Shown here piece after piece: positions 35,451 through 46,440 of a stretch of 64,000 nucleotides of DNA (the stretch's first letter is position 1; each line of letters begins with the position of its first letter). The notes beneath the pieces are model-generated. The model was not told the DNA's origin, searched no databases, and was given only the letters and a program-made list of their open reading frames with translations. The position numbers and the translations under genes were made by a program. Origin of the DNA: Arcuatula senhousia (taxonomy: Eukaryota; Mollusca; Bivalvia; Mytilida; Mytilidae). The stretch lies in the NCBI GenBank assembly GCA_963971305.1, contig OZ020309.1, positions 12,331,001 to 12,395,000 on the forward strand, read 5' to 3'.

Positions 35451-35954
35451 GAATTTCTACTTTTAAAACCATTGTTTTATGTATTCTGATGCACTCTGTC
35501 CCACATGACATTATTATCTATATTTTGAAATGATTTCTTTAAATACCAAATGGAAATGGAATTGTAACATGTGTACTTTTACTTTTTGTAACCACGAAAT
35601 CGACAATTGAAATCCATAAGTAAACAAAATCTAAATGAGCTCAATGTTTCCCATATTGAATTTAGACTTGTCCAATGTGGGACTTTGAAAACATGTTGCT
35701 TGTATATTATCTATTCTTTGATAAACAAACAATCAATTAACTATTATGTCAAGAGATTCTGTCCATATATACCTTTATCTTTTATTAGCAAATTTGTACT
35801 CTATAAAGGTGGTGTCCTAAGTGTGTCATATCTACCTGGTCTACTTTTTGTTCATTTTTACTTGTATCTACACTATACATTTATGCCACAGTTTCTTTCT
35901 CTTGTTCTAGGGATTCTGTATCAAGATATGTGTTTATGAATTTTAAATACTTAC

Positions 35955-36062
35955 CGTACATATAAAAATCTAAGTGCTGAAGGTACTGGTGGTAGGTAGT
36001 CATGTCCTTGATACTGTATCTTATTACACGGCTGCCTTCTACACTTGGCTGAAATAATAAAC
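35955..36062 (-). CDS. Na+/K+-ATPase beta-subunit-like protein, exon 2
   Basis: A 108-bp exon (phase 1 both sides) between TTTTTCAG and GTAAGT. With the split Gly it reads GLLFQPSVEGSRVIRYSIKD then MTTYHQYLQHLDFYMY. GLLFQP corresponds to the PGLxxxP motif after the stalk of beta subunits, and YHQYLQHLDFYM to the SYxxYVxxLxxFL helix. Confidence 0.85.
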
Positions 36063-36738
36063 CTGAAAAAAAAATCTAATTAATTAGTACATGTGGTGCA
36101 CATGTAACATAGTTTTGATTTAATGACTGAATAAATCAATGTACATGTACATGTATAACACCAAACTTTACAACTTCTTTTCTGTGATTGCATTGATGAG
36201 ACAGGTACAATTTAAATGTAATTTTTTAAAAGTTAAAATCAAAAGAAGTGACGCATAAAGTATTATGATGATATTATACCAGTTTTTCATTAAGGGAGTA
36301 CAAGCCTCAGAAATTAAAAATTTTCGGGATTCTCAGCTTTTATCCATTCAAATGACTTAAAATTTTTCCAACATGTTTTTCTAACATTTGTTTGGAATTA
36401 CTTAGAGAAGGTCCTAATAAATATCCTTTAAAAATTTCAACCAATTCTAATTATAATTTCTATGTTAAGACAAAAGACAAATTTTCAATGTACATATGTA
36501 ATGCCTATGGAAAATCTAGAGAAATTTTTTCCCACCATATTTTTTGGGTGCTTATATCTTTAAAACGGCTCCATGTTTTTAAAAACATTTTCATTTAGTC
36601 TAGCTATTTTGAGCCATTCTTTTGAAATTATCTATTTTAAATAACTTTTAATTACAAAAAAAAATCAGACTCGTACTCCCTTTTTAACCTCAAAGTTAAT
36701 GAGACAGACCAATGCAATGGTGATTAAGATTTATCATA

Positions 36739-36763
36739 GACCTGTATATTTAATATACAGGTC
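36739..36763. repeat. Perfect 12-bp inverted repeat
   Basis: GACCTGTATATT, one T, AATATACAGGTC, within an intron of the beta-subunit gene. Could form a cruciform or RNA hairpin. Function unknown. Confidence 0.9.
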
Positions 36764-36900
36764 ATAGGATTTATGTTTGTTCATTTCCAGATGCATAAGT
36801 GTGTTTGAATTGGTACATGTAGGTACATGTAGTTTTCATTCTCAAGTTCTCTACTTTAAGTTTTGTAGGCAATGCATATTATATAAATAGCAAATGATCT

Positions 36901-37138
36901 TAGGCCAAAACAAAATATATGTTTGTTTCCTGCTTCCTAATCTAGAAAATTAAGGTAAGTAGGTAGGAAAATTATTATTTTTTTTACAAAATTATTTATA
37001 CATGTATTGTATCAATGGGGAAGCAATCCCAACTTTAACGGTGCTTGTTCCAAAATGCCAATAAAAACTTGAGAGTAGGGTAAAAAAAAATTGGTAGGTA
37101 GGGAAGCAGGAAACAGACATATATTTATTTTGGCCTTA
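36901..37138. mobile_element. MITE with TAGGCCAAAA ends, about 238 bp
   Basis: Left end TAGGCCAAAACAAAATATAT followed by GTTTGTTTCCTGCTTCCTA is inverted at the right end as TAGGGAAGCAGGAAAC, AGACATATATTTATTTTGGCC, TTA. Imperfect terminal inverted repeats of about 40 bp, AT-rich interior, no coding sequence. Confidence 0.8.
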
Positions 37139-38237
37139 TATAACATTTGTCGATATGAAAGATAATCCTTTTAACAAATTTTAGTACATGTATGCAATGC
37201 AAGCATAGCAAACTGGTTAACGTAGAAAGTCTGTCAAAATGCACAAGAGTCAAAATATATCCATCTCATGGAATGAATTTTTTCTGGCATCAATGATCTA
37301 TGTGTCTACGCAAGCTTTTGAGGCAATGCCTATCTCAAATTAAAACAGTTCATTTACATGCCCATGCCATAGTACATTTTGTAATTCTAAAAATCACAGT
37401 ATACGATCACAATTTTTTGCAGTCGTAAATCATAAGTTCTTGTTTATTATGTGAGCGAAGCAAAGCTTGTTAATGTACAGAGTCTGCCAAATTGCATGAG
37501 ACCCAATAAAGATATAAGATTGTTTATTCCAATTAAGGTCCCTCAAGGGGCATAATAATTTAATACAATGATTTTACATGTATAATTGGGTCAAGACAAC
37601 ACAAATATATATACAAATTCAGAGTCTAGGTTCTTTCATTAAACAGTCATTAGAACTGAGGACAGGGGGCTCATAGACCAATTTATGATTTTGTCGATGT
37701 TTTGTTTTTTTGTTTATAACTTTATTTTCATTTTATATGTCAAAAATTCAATTTATATTGTATTGATTTACATGACAATAAAGTATTATTATTCGAATAT
37801 AAATAGTCTGTTCAGAGCCATACCAGTTTTATATTAAACAAGGTATAATTGAAACTGGATGCAGTTTCGAATGTCTCCCAGACGAAGTCCCTTTCATCTC
37901 ATGTGAAAAATTTGGGCAGGGTGTTCCCTAAAATACAAGTTTTACAGAAATCCCAGGGGTAAGCAAAATCCTGGAAATGCCTTTAAATGCATTTTTAGAA
38001 CCTCATGCAAAATTTTTTGGCAGGGGTTCCCCTAAAAGACAAGTTTTACAAAAGTCCCACTGGTAAGCAATATATGATGAAAGAAGATGTCTGCATGTGC
38101 AGAAAAAACGGCAGGAAAAAGCAACTCATCGCCCTAATTCATCCTGTCTCATATATCCATGATATTATCAATGGAATGGATTTCCTTTGTTTAAGGCTTT
38201 CCTGTATTCAGACATTTTGGTTTATACATTGCATTGT

Positions 38238-38370
38238 TCTATGCTCTTCATATTCATAAACTGTTTGACTTTTCAGTGTTTTGGGTACAGAGCCTCTGAT
38301 GAGTCTTAATAGACGAAACACACATCAGGTGTGGCAAACTTTGCCTGGAACTTTGTTGTCATTTTGAATT
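38238..38370 (+). repeat. Dispersed repeat, second copy of the 28201-28380 block
   Basis: CTATGCTCTTCATATTCATA, GATGAGTCTTAATAGACGAA and ACACACATCAGG in the same order as at 28201-28380. Confidence 0.6.
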
Positions 38371-38546
38371 AATGTCCCTTAAATTTGATATAGCGGGATA
38401 TTTCACACAAAAAAGGGAGAACAGAAGACAGGTTAAACGGAGGGAGAATCACATGTATGTAATTTGTTATTGTATGTCTCATTCAAATGTCATACATGTA
38501 GGGGACTAGCTATAAGATATAGGTTGCAAGCCCAATTCATATTTAC

Positions 38547-38856
38547 CCTTTTCTTTTGGTTCTTTCTCCAGAAATTCTTCAATTTTGTCACCTTCTGACT
38601 TATTTGCCTTTGATGCAACAACAATGACAATAATTAGAATAAGTACAAAAACACAGCTTGCACACAAAAGAAATCGAAAATTGCTTCTTTTCATTCTTAT
38701 GCAAGCAAATTCTACCGAATGTTTATTTTTCATGCCAGATTTCCTTGAAATAACGGAGATAGGATACACTCCTGTCCCGAATTCTTCATTCTGTTCGTTG
38801 TCTGAATGAAGGTATTGATCTTCAGGAACGTCTACTCTATCGTATTTTGTCCCCAT
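38547..38856 (-). CDS. Na+/K+-ATPase beta-subunit-like protein, exon 1 (start, membrane anchor)
   Basis: Complete five-exon gene, 981 coding bp, 326 aa. Beta subunits are type II membrane glycoproteins that chaperone the ATPase alpha subunit to the plasma membrane and tune K+ affinity. Exon 1 starts MGTKYDRVDVPEDQYLHSDN, has an acidic cytoplasmic tail, one hydrophobic segment at about residues 61-82 (FLLCASCVFVLILIIVIVVA) after basic MKR, and then a charged stalk (EEFLEKEPKEKG). Donor GTAAAT follows 38547; phase 1. All later junctions are in phase. The lumenal part has exactly six cysteines, as expected for three disulfides. The N-terminal tail of about 58 residues is longer than and unlike vertebrate ATP1B1, so this may be a diverged paralogue. 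Its identity rests on exons 2, 3 and 5. Confidence 0.85.
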
Positions 38857-38916
38857 CTTCGTTTAAAACGATTTCCAAAGTGGAAATTTTATGACTCAAA
38901 TTGTAAACAGGTGCGA

Positions 38917-38930
38917 CGGAAGCGGAAGTG
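38917..38930. promoter_or_regulatory. Paired ETS-type sites upstream of the beta-subunit gene
   Basis: CGGAAGCGGAAGTG lies about 60 bp before the minus-strand start codon. CGGAAGT is the core of ETS/GABP sites common in animal TATA-less promoters. Promoter role is inferred from position only. Confidence 0.4.
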
Positions 38931-41187
38931 CTTTTTATAGAAAAGTACTCTTCAGCACACTCCAACATCGGACCAAATTTAATGGACCGTTATAGGCCAA
39001 TCGTTTTTGTTTTTGTTTTTTAAAATGACTTTGGCTTAAACTATTCCTGTTAAAGAAAAGCTGTTGTTTGCTTAAACTTTCAGTTCATTATGTCAACAAA
39101 AGCGTTTGTCAGATGATTCATTATAAGGGATGACCATTTAACTGAAAAAAAAAGGTTTTTTTTTCTTAAAAAATATATTGAATGATTTGTTTCCATAACA
39201 TTATACTAAATTACTGGATTGAAAAAAGGTAGAAGATGCTTAATGTTCAGCTAATTGAGATCTACATAAGAAGATACATGATGAACACTTAGGGACCACT
39301 TGTTCAGTTCTGATCATTTAACTTGAAAAGGGGGATTTCAAAATTGCCATGGTTTTTATTAAATAAAAATATATTTTGAAACTGATTTATGAAAAAAAAA
39401 ATTGTCTGCAGAGGTTTAAAAAAATTCTGAAGAAGTATTTCTGCCATATAAAATTATGCTCGTATTGATGAAAAAAAGACAACTTTTAAAAGTTAATAGA
39501 TCGGAAAACAATAGATTTTCTGACCATAAAAAAACCAAGCCTTGAAAGACCCCTTCAAGTTAAAGGAAACAATTAACCAAAAATTATTTTCATTTGACCC
39601 ATACTTCATTGAAGCCAGGTGAGTGATTCAGCCTTTTTGGGCAATATTTTTTACATTTAAAGGACCATAACCCTAATAATAACATTCATACAACTTATTG
39701 GGCAATGGGGTTTTCAGATTTTAGTAGAGCTTTTGAGCTGAAAATTTTTAAAGACAACAAAAACTTTTTTATCTGTAAGATTTCCTTTTTATAGATGAAG
39801 AACATGAAATAATCACCCTTTTTTAACCTGACAAGGAAAGAGGTTGTCAGGAGTTATACCCACTAAAGGTCAAATGTAGCTTTTTATGTTTTTGATCATT
39901 AGAATGAAAAATACTGCTGATAAGGATAAGTTGTTGCTTGCCTAAACCTCCATTTAACTCTACAAAAGTCTTGGTCAGGTTAAAATTGTTAGATAATTTT
40001 ATGATTGTTATGTCCTAAATCTGAATGGGTACTGTGCAGGGTTCGTCTGGACATCATCGCTCGTCCTTATATGCAGATGCTCGTTCAAATATTTATCTAA
40101 AGTTTACAAGTCATGTTTTGGTCACAGGGCTCACGCTGTCTAGTATTGAGGATATGCTTGCGTGATATTTGAAAAATCAAAGAAATTTGCTGCCAAATTG
40201 CAGACTTTAGTATATGCCTGAGTCTAATGAGTATTACATGACACTTGACAGGTCTGAGGTTGAAGTAGTCAGGTGACCCCTTTGAGGTACTATCTCATTA
40301 AGAGATCCTTATGGTCTAAAGTGAGCGGTGCAGGGTCCTGGATCCTCTTGTTGGCATCCCCCTTTTTTGTGTGTACTGATTTTGAACTTGCGATATTCCA
40401 ATGTACTTCTTTGTTTCTTTGTTAAGGGTTATCAATAAGGGCAGGTAACTATTTAACCCTGCAAATTATATAAGTGCCTGTCTAAAGCCAGAAATCTTTG
40501 TCAAAGCTAATGTTTGAACTTGTTTTCCTTATGTTACTCGTTCTTTGATCTTAGCCCAGAACAGGGTATTCTGTTGATAATTTCATGTCTGGTTTTTTTT
40601 TTATTTATATGCATTTATTCTTGACTTGATTTAGGACCAAATGCAAGATGGCAAGAACCTATCACTTTTTACGTTAAAGGCTGCTGGCTTTATTGCAATT
40701 TGGATTTTTAAATTGGCAATGATTTATGTAGACCGAGTGTCATACACTTATTCCATATCTCATTTATTTTTACTGTTACATAAAACAAAGACATATAGAT
40801 TAATTAAATGCAGAAAACTTTTATTTATGAAGAGAGATTTGATTAGTAATCTCCCTTTAAAGTTAATCTTTATCCACTCAAAGATTATCTGAGCATTCAG
40901 ATAAATAAAAGTACTAGTAAATAACAAAAATAAAATATATATATTAATATTTTAACAAAAATAAAATTATAACAATCAGTTCATTAGAAATACAGGTAGT
41001 TCTAAGAGTCATGAATTTTTATCAAATGTTCTCGCTCTGACAATGTTTCCACTTTGTTAAATTTTTGATAAGTGATTTTCAAATTATTTTAAAATTATCA
41101 TATTACTGCAGGAATAATGTGAAAACATAGTTATTCAGGTCAACCAATCCATCAAGAAATTGATGGCTTAAGGAACCACATTTTAAC
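38931..41187. other. Intergenic, decayed repeats
   Basis: No gene recognised. AAGCCAGGTGAGTGATTCAG (about 39614) and AGTGAGCGGTGCAGGGTCCT (about 40320) look like eroded family-B HINE ends. 40460-40780 has parts of dispersed repeat R (CCTGTCTAAAGCCAGAAATC, GGCTGCTGGC). Short open frames here fall in these repeats. Confidence 0.4.
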
Positions 41188-41541
41188 ATGGTGTTTCTGA
41201 TTTTAATAATAAAAAAACGTTTTATTACTGAAAAATTAGGTTATCAATACCACAAATTAGTAAAATCTTTTTCTAAATTCTTCCACAAGTATCTATCTCT
41301 TATTGAAAAATTTAATTGTACACATCGCTTTCTTATAGTGAAAGGAATATCACATCCTGAATTTTATGGTAACGTTTTTCATAAAGCTCACAAATTTAAA
41401 TTCAATCCATTAGAAATGAAAAATTGGCTTCAAAATTTATTACGGAAAGGATATGAATTGAATATTTTGGTTAAATCTTTGAATTTAGTGTTTTTTGGCA
41501 GAAATATTGATAACTTGGTACTTGCTTTAAAACTTCCATAA
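41188..41541 (+). pseudogene. Probable mobile-element ORF fragment, 117 codons
   Basis: Encodes a lysine-rich peptide with HRFLIVKGISHPEFYGNVFH, then NWLQNLLRKGYELNILVKSL and VFFGRNIDNLV. The GISHPEFYG and RKGYELNILVKSL segments feel like the tail of a retroelement polyprotein, but I cannot assign a family. It has no flanking coding sequence. The alternative is a lineage-specific short gene. Confidence 0.3.
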
Positions 41542-41589
41542 ACATTTTTACTATTGTCATTTTTAAGCATTATAGCGATCAAGCATGTC

Positions 41590-41699
41590 TCTCTAGTGGA
41601 ATTGGACTTTGATCGATTTGATTTTTATTGTGTGTTTAGTTTTTGTGCTTTGTCTTGAAATATTGATAGGGGGAAGGTTGGGCCCAAAAAACTAGTTTA
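41590..41699 (+). repeat. Dispersed repeat R, left part of an interrupted copy
   Basis: TCTCTAGTGGAATTGGACTT through GGGCCCAAAAAACTAGTTTA. The continuation is at 46078 after the tandem array, as judged from the intact copy at 35205-35450. Confidence 0.8.
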
Positions 41700-43671
41700 G
41701 TCTCATTGACTGATGACGTAGGCGGAAGTTCATGTTACTCATTCTCATTATTTTAATATCCATGCTAGGGAACGGACGTGTCGAGTGCGACACGTCATAC
41801 TGTAAGTATTCCATTTTATTTGCCTTGGTGGCTATGCATTTATATTTATAGGCCTAGGTGGCCATGCACTGATAATTTATAGGCCTAGGTGGCCATGCAC
41901 TGATAATTTTAAGGCCTAGGTGGCCATGCACTGATAATTTATAGGCCTAGGTGGCCATGCACTTTAAGGCCTAGGTGGCCATGATATAGACCTAGGTGGT
42001 CATGCATATATAGGCCTAGGTGGCCATGAACATATAGACCTAGGTGGTCAAGCACATATTGGCCTAGGTGGCTATGAAGATATTTCATGAAATAAATATT
42101 GAGTCACATGTGTGCACGTTTGTTGCGTAGAGAAAAGCTTAGAACATGTATAACTTTAAAGAAAATATATGCCAACAAATTTTAAGCAAGCATATGAATA
42201 ATAGATAAATGCTTATTTGTGAATATAATGTCATTGTGTATTTTCTATTTCAAGGACATATAACCTTGTTGTATTGAATGAAGTTCACGTTTCGTTTTAT
42301 CGAGGACTGTTTTGATTTGGTTGAGTAAATTTAAATACCGAACATGTGCTTGATTATTAGTTAAAATTTACAAGTATTTATTTTGATTTCAGAGATGTAT
42401 AAAGTGTTATAAAAGAAGAGGATTACTTTCTGTGGAAATACTGGAATTCAAATATATGATTGAGGTTAGTTAGTGCGTTTTATCCAACGAAATATTTATA
42501 ATATTCAAATTATCTGATCTTTGCATTGTTTTTGAAAGATATCCGTAGTGTTAATGCATAATAAGCTTGTTCTGTTGGCCAATACATGTAGCAGTTTAGC
42601 CTTGTAAGTGCCGTCATGTAATTTCTTTTCGAAAACTGTTTCGTTAGTTGCTTAACATTATTATCAGAATTCATTAAGAAAAGAAGTAATAGTTATACAA
42701 CGGACATATTTAATTGTATAACATGTTTAAAATATGAAATATCTTAATAGGCTAAGCTTGTTAACAGTATATAGTATTGTTCCTTTCAGAGTAACATAAG
42801 GTACGGAATGGTAGTGATCCCATTACGCTGGAAAAGCATTAACCCAGAGATGGAAGACAGAAATGAAAGCCAAATTAGACAATGTGAATGATATAGCAAT
42901 CTTTTATAACAATAGACTTAAGGGATCGTTATTTCATGTTAAAGGAATGTTCAAGGCAAATAAAATGAGATAATTAAAATGTGCACTTTGTTGACATGTT
43001 AAATGTTTTATACAAATTGCCCTAATTCTTGTTTGGTATTGCTTTCTTTGTGAATTTCCTTTCGTTAGCAATTCAAGGGACACTGATGCCCTAGTGGGTT
43101 CGCTCACGTGAGTTGCATACGAGGGGATTTTCTCCTTTAGGTGTTACAAAATTGGTATATACTAGTATTTGAATTAAACTGGTTTTAGTAAATATGATTT
43201 TTATTCCATTTATTTTGCTTTAATGTTATAGTTACACGCCGATATGATTTTCATCTAACTATAAAATAATAGGGAATCTCAGGAACTTGTTTACACTTGA
43301 AGGAGAGATCCCTTCGTTTTGCAAACTCACGTGCAGATCGGAAATGAAACTTGAAATAGTGGATGTTATACCTTCGCATGTGTGAGACTTAGATTTGTGT
43401 TGGTGCTTAATATGAGATTGTTGTATAATGATCGCAAAAGCCATTACAATCAGTTTGTAATACAGGTTTTATTAGATAAACCCTTGTCCTTGTCATATCG
43501 TGTTTATATGAGGTGTTTTATTTTATTTTTTGAGTTTTGGGAAGAGAGCTAAAGGTGGTTTATTGTCGTTTCGTTATGAAATTTGAATCTTGTCAGCTGT
43601 CGAGTTTTACTTCCCATAACTTAACATGAACTGAAAGCATAGAGATAGCAGACACTGAGGATATGGGTATA
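41700..43671 (+). repeat. Tandem unit 1, 1972 bp, with spliced-transcript-like structure
   Basis: Begins GTCTCATTGACTGATGACGT (segment S1) and ends GACACTGAGGATATGGGTATA (segment S2). Unit 2 follows directly and looks identical, with constant offset 1972. On the + strand it has a CRE/ETS-like start (TGACGTAG 41714, GCGGAAGT 41722), an ATG at 41732 opening 23 codons with a hydrophobic MLLILIILISML start, a donor GTAAGT at 41802, an acceptor TTTGATTTCAG ending at 42392, a donor GTTAGT at 42465, an acceptor TTCCTTTCAG ending at 42789, and AATAAA at 42959-42964. Joined at these sites the open frame stops at once (T then AG), so if transcribed it is an lncRNA or encodes a very short peptide. Confidence 0.85.
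41821..42079 (+). repeat. GGCCTAGGTGGCCATGCA minisatellite in unit 1
   Basis: About ten copies of GGCCTAGGTGGCCATG with spacers of 4-15 bp (ACTGATAATTTATA and variants). The core GGCCTAGG is palindromic. It lies in the inferred first intron. An identical array is at 43793-44051 in unit 2. Confidence 0.9.
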
Positions 43672-45643
43672 GTCTCATTGACTGATGACGTAGGCGGAAG
43701 TTCATGTTACTCATTCTCATTATTTTAATATCCATGCTAGGGAACGGACGTGTCGAGTGCGACACGTCATACTGTAAGTATTCCATTTTATTTGCCTTGG
43801 TGGCTATGCATTTATATTTATAGGCCTAGGTGGCCATGCACTGATAATTTATAGGCCTAGGTGGCCATGCACTGATAATTTTAAGGCCTAGGTGGCCATG
43901 CACTGATAATTTATAGGCCTAGGTGGCCATGCACTTTAAGGCCTAGGTGGCCATGATATAGACCTAGGTGGTCATGCATATATAGGCCTAGGTGGCCATG
44001 AACATATAGACCTAGGTGGTCAAGCACATATTGGCCTAGGTGGCTATGAAGATATTTCATGAAATAAATATTGAGTCACATGTGTGCACGTTTGTTGCGT
44101 AGAGAAAAGCTTAGAACATGTATAACTTTAAAGAAAATATATGCCAACAAATTTTAAGCAAGCATATGAATAATAGATAAATGCTTATTTGTGAATATAA
44201 TGTCATTGTGTATTTTCTATTTCAAGGACATATAACCTTGTTGTATTGAATGAAGTTCACGTTTCGTTTTATCGAGGACTGTTTTGATTTGGTTGAGTAA
44301 ATTTAAATACCGAACATGTGCTTGATTATTAGTTAAAATTTACAAGTATTTATTTTGATTTCAGAGATGTATAAAGTGTTATAAAAGAAGAGGATTACTT
44401 TCTGTGGAAATACTGGAATTCAAATATATGATTGAGGTTAGTTAGTGCGTTTTATCCAACGAAATATTTATAATATTCAAATTATCTGATCTTTGCATTG
44501 TTTTTGAAAGATATCCGTAGTGTTAATGCATAATAAGCTTGTTCTGTTGGCCAATACATGTAGCAGTTTAGCCTTGTAAGTGCCGTCATGTAATTTCTTT
44601 TCGAAAACTGTTTCGTTAGTTGCTTAACATTATTATCAGAATTCATTAAGAAAAGAAGTAATAGTTATACAACGGACATATTTAATTGTATAACATGTTT
44701 AAAATATGAAATATCTTAATAGGCTAAGCTTGTTAACAGTATATAGTATTGTTCCTTTCAGAGTAACATAAGGTACGGAATGGTAGTGATCCCATTACGC
44801 TGGAAAAGCATTAACCCAGAGATGGAAGACAGAAATGAAAGCCAAATTAGACAATGTGAATGATATAGCAATCTTTTATAACAATAGACTTAAGGGATCG
44901 TTATTTCATGTTAAAGGAATGTTCAAGGCAAATAAAATGAGATAATTAAAATGTGCACTTTGTTGACATGTTAAATGTTTTATACAAATTGCCCTAATTC
45001 TTGTTTGGTATTGCTTTCTTTGTGAATTTCCTTTCGTTAGCAATTCAAGGGACACTGATGCCCTAGTGGGTTCGCTCACGTGAGTTGCATACGAGGGGAT
45101 TTTCTCCTTTAGGTGTTACAAAATTGGTATATACTAGTATTTGAATTAAACTGGTTTTAGTAAATATGATTTTTATTCCATTTATTTTGCTTTAATGTTA
45201 TAGTTACACGCCGATATGATTTTCATCTAACTATAAAATAATAGGGAATCTCAGGAACTTGTTTACACTTGAAGGAGAGATCCCTTCGTTTTGCAAACTC
45301 ACGTGCAGATCGGAAATGAAACTTGAAATAGTGGATGTTATACCTTCGCATGTGTGAGACTTAGATTTGTGTTGGTGCTTAATATGAGATTGTTGTATAA
45401 TGATCGCAAAAGCCATTACAATCAGTTTGTAATACAGGTTTTATTAGATAAACCCTTGTCCTTGTCATATCGTGTTTATATGAGGTGTTTTATTTTATTT
45501 TTTGAGTTTTGGGAAGAGAGCTAAAGGTGGTTTATTGTCGTTTCGTTATGAAATTTGAATCTTGTCAGCTGTCGAGTTTTACTTCCCATAACTTAACATG
45601 AACTGAAAGCATAGAGATAGCAGACACTGAGGATATGGGTATA
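43672..45643 (+). repeat. Tandem unit 2, 1972 bp
   Basis: Direct repeat of 41700-43671 with no length difference and no mismatch noticed by eye. All landmarks shift by 1972 (ATG 43704, AATAAA 44931-44936, GGCCTAGG array 43793-44051). Either a very recent duplication or an assembly duplication. Confidence 0.9.
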
Positions 45644-46077
45644 GTCTCATTGACTGATGACGTAGGCGGAAGTTCATGTTACTCATTCTCATTATTTTAA
45701 TATCCATGCTTATGGATAGACAGTAGATGTGATGATTGTCATACACGTCAGTTACAGTGTCACTTAGCTTAGATATGAGGTGGTTTCCTTACCCACCCTT
45801 CCCTCCCTTTAAAACCAATAGATGGGTGTTTTAGACAGAGATACACCAAATGTGGACAATTTGTTAATATATTAGTAATATATACATATTTTGCCTTGAA
45901 GAAATTTTTTATTGACGGAAAAGTAAAATATATGACATCGAACAAGAATTTGTGTAAATTGTCCACATTTTGGTGTACGTATCTTTATGTTTTCAGTTCT
46001 ACGCTTCGAGTTTTACTTCCCATAACTTAACATGAACTGAAAGCATAGAGATAGCAGACACTGAGGATATGGGTATA
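45644..46077 (+). repeat. Tandem unit 3, 434 bp, same ends with different interior
   Basis: Starts with the same S1 (identical for about 67 bp to TATCCATGCT) and ends with the same S2 from about 46007, but the 295 bp between are different from units 1 and 2 and contain a MITE (45839-45984). The 23-codon open frame is altered after MLLILIILISML to end MDRQ and stop. Confidence 0.85.
45839..45984. mobile_element. MITE with AGATACACCAAATGTGGACA ends
   Basis: A 146-bp segment bounded by AGATACACCAAATGTGGACA,ATTT and AAATTGTCCACATTTTGGTG,TACGTATCT, inverted repeats of about 24 bp. AT-rich interior. Confidence 0.8.
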
Positions 46078-46440
46078 ACCCCGCCACATATTACATGTGC
46101 CTGTCCTAAGCCAGGAATCTTTGACAAAGCGTTCGTTTGTACTTGTCTTTTTTATGTTTTCTGTTCCTTGTTTAAGAAGGGGGTCTGTCTGTGACTATCT
46201 CAGGGCTGGATTTGAATTATATGCATTTTATTTAGACCATGGGCCAATTGCAGAACCGCGAGCAGTGCCAAATGGCCTCGTTGAAGGCTGCTGGCAGTTG
46301 TCCATTGTGGTTTTTTCTAAATTGCCATTTAATTGTGGGTTGTGTCGCGTACACTTATTCCACATCTCATTATTTTCTATTGAAAGGGAGAAGGGCTTGG
46401 ATTTTTTGTTTTGGTCAGAAAATGTTTGATGGCGTCCTGA
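46078..46440 (+). repeat. Dispersed repeat R, right part of an interrupted copy
   Basis: ACCCCGCCACATATTACATG, CCTGTCCTAAGCCAGGAATC, GTTTTCTGTTCCTTGTTTAA, and GGCTGCTGGCAGTTGTCCAT follow the order of the intact copy at 35205 and of 40640-40780. An open frame across it is not a gene. Confidence 0.8.

Noticed and set aside
43259..45416. Duplicated 61-codon minus-strand frame (43259-43444 and 45231-45416)
   Set aside because: Present twice only because the 1972-bp unit is duplicated; no family resemblance, and the splice signals of the unit point to the other strand.
41700..45643. The two 1972-bp repeats as LTRs of a retrotransposon
   Set aside because: They adjoin directly with no internal region, lack TG...CA ends and primer-binding or polypurine sites, and no gag-pol is present.
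46097..46429. 110-codon open frame
   Set aside because: Lies wholly in dispersed repeat R, which is broken by stops in its other copies at 34430-35450 and 40460-40780.
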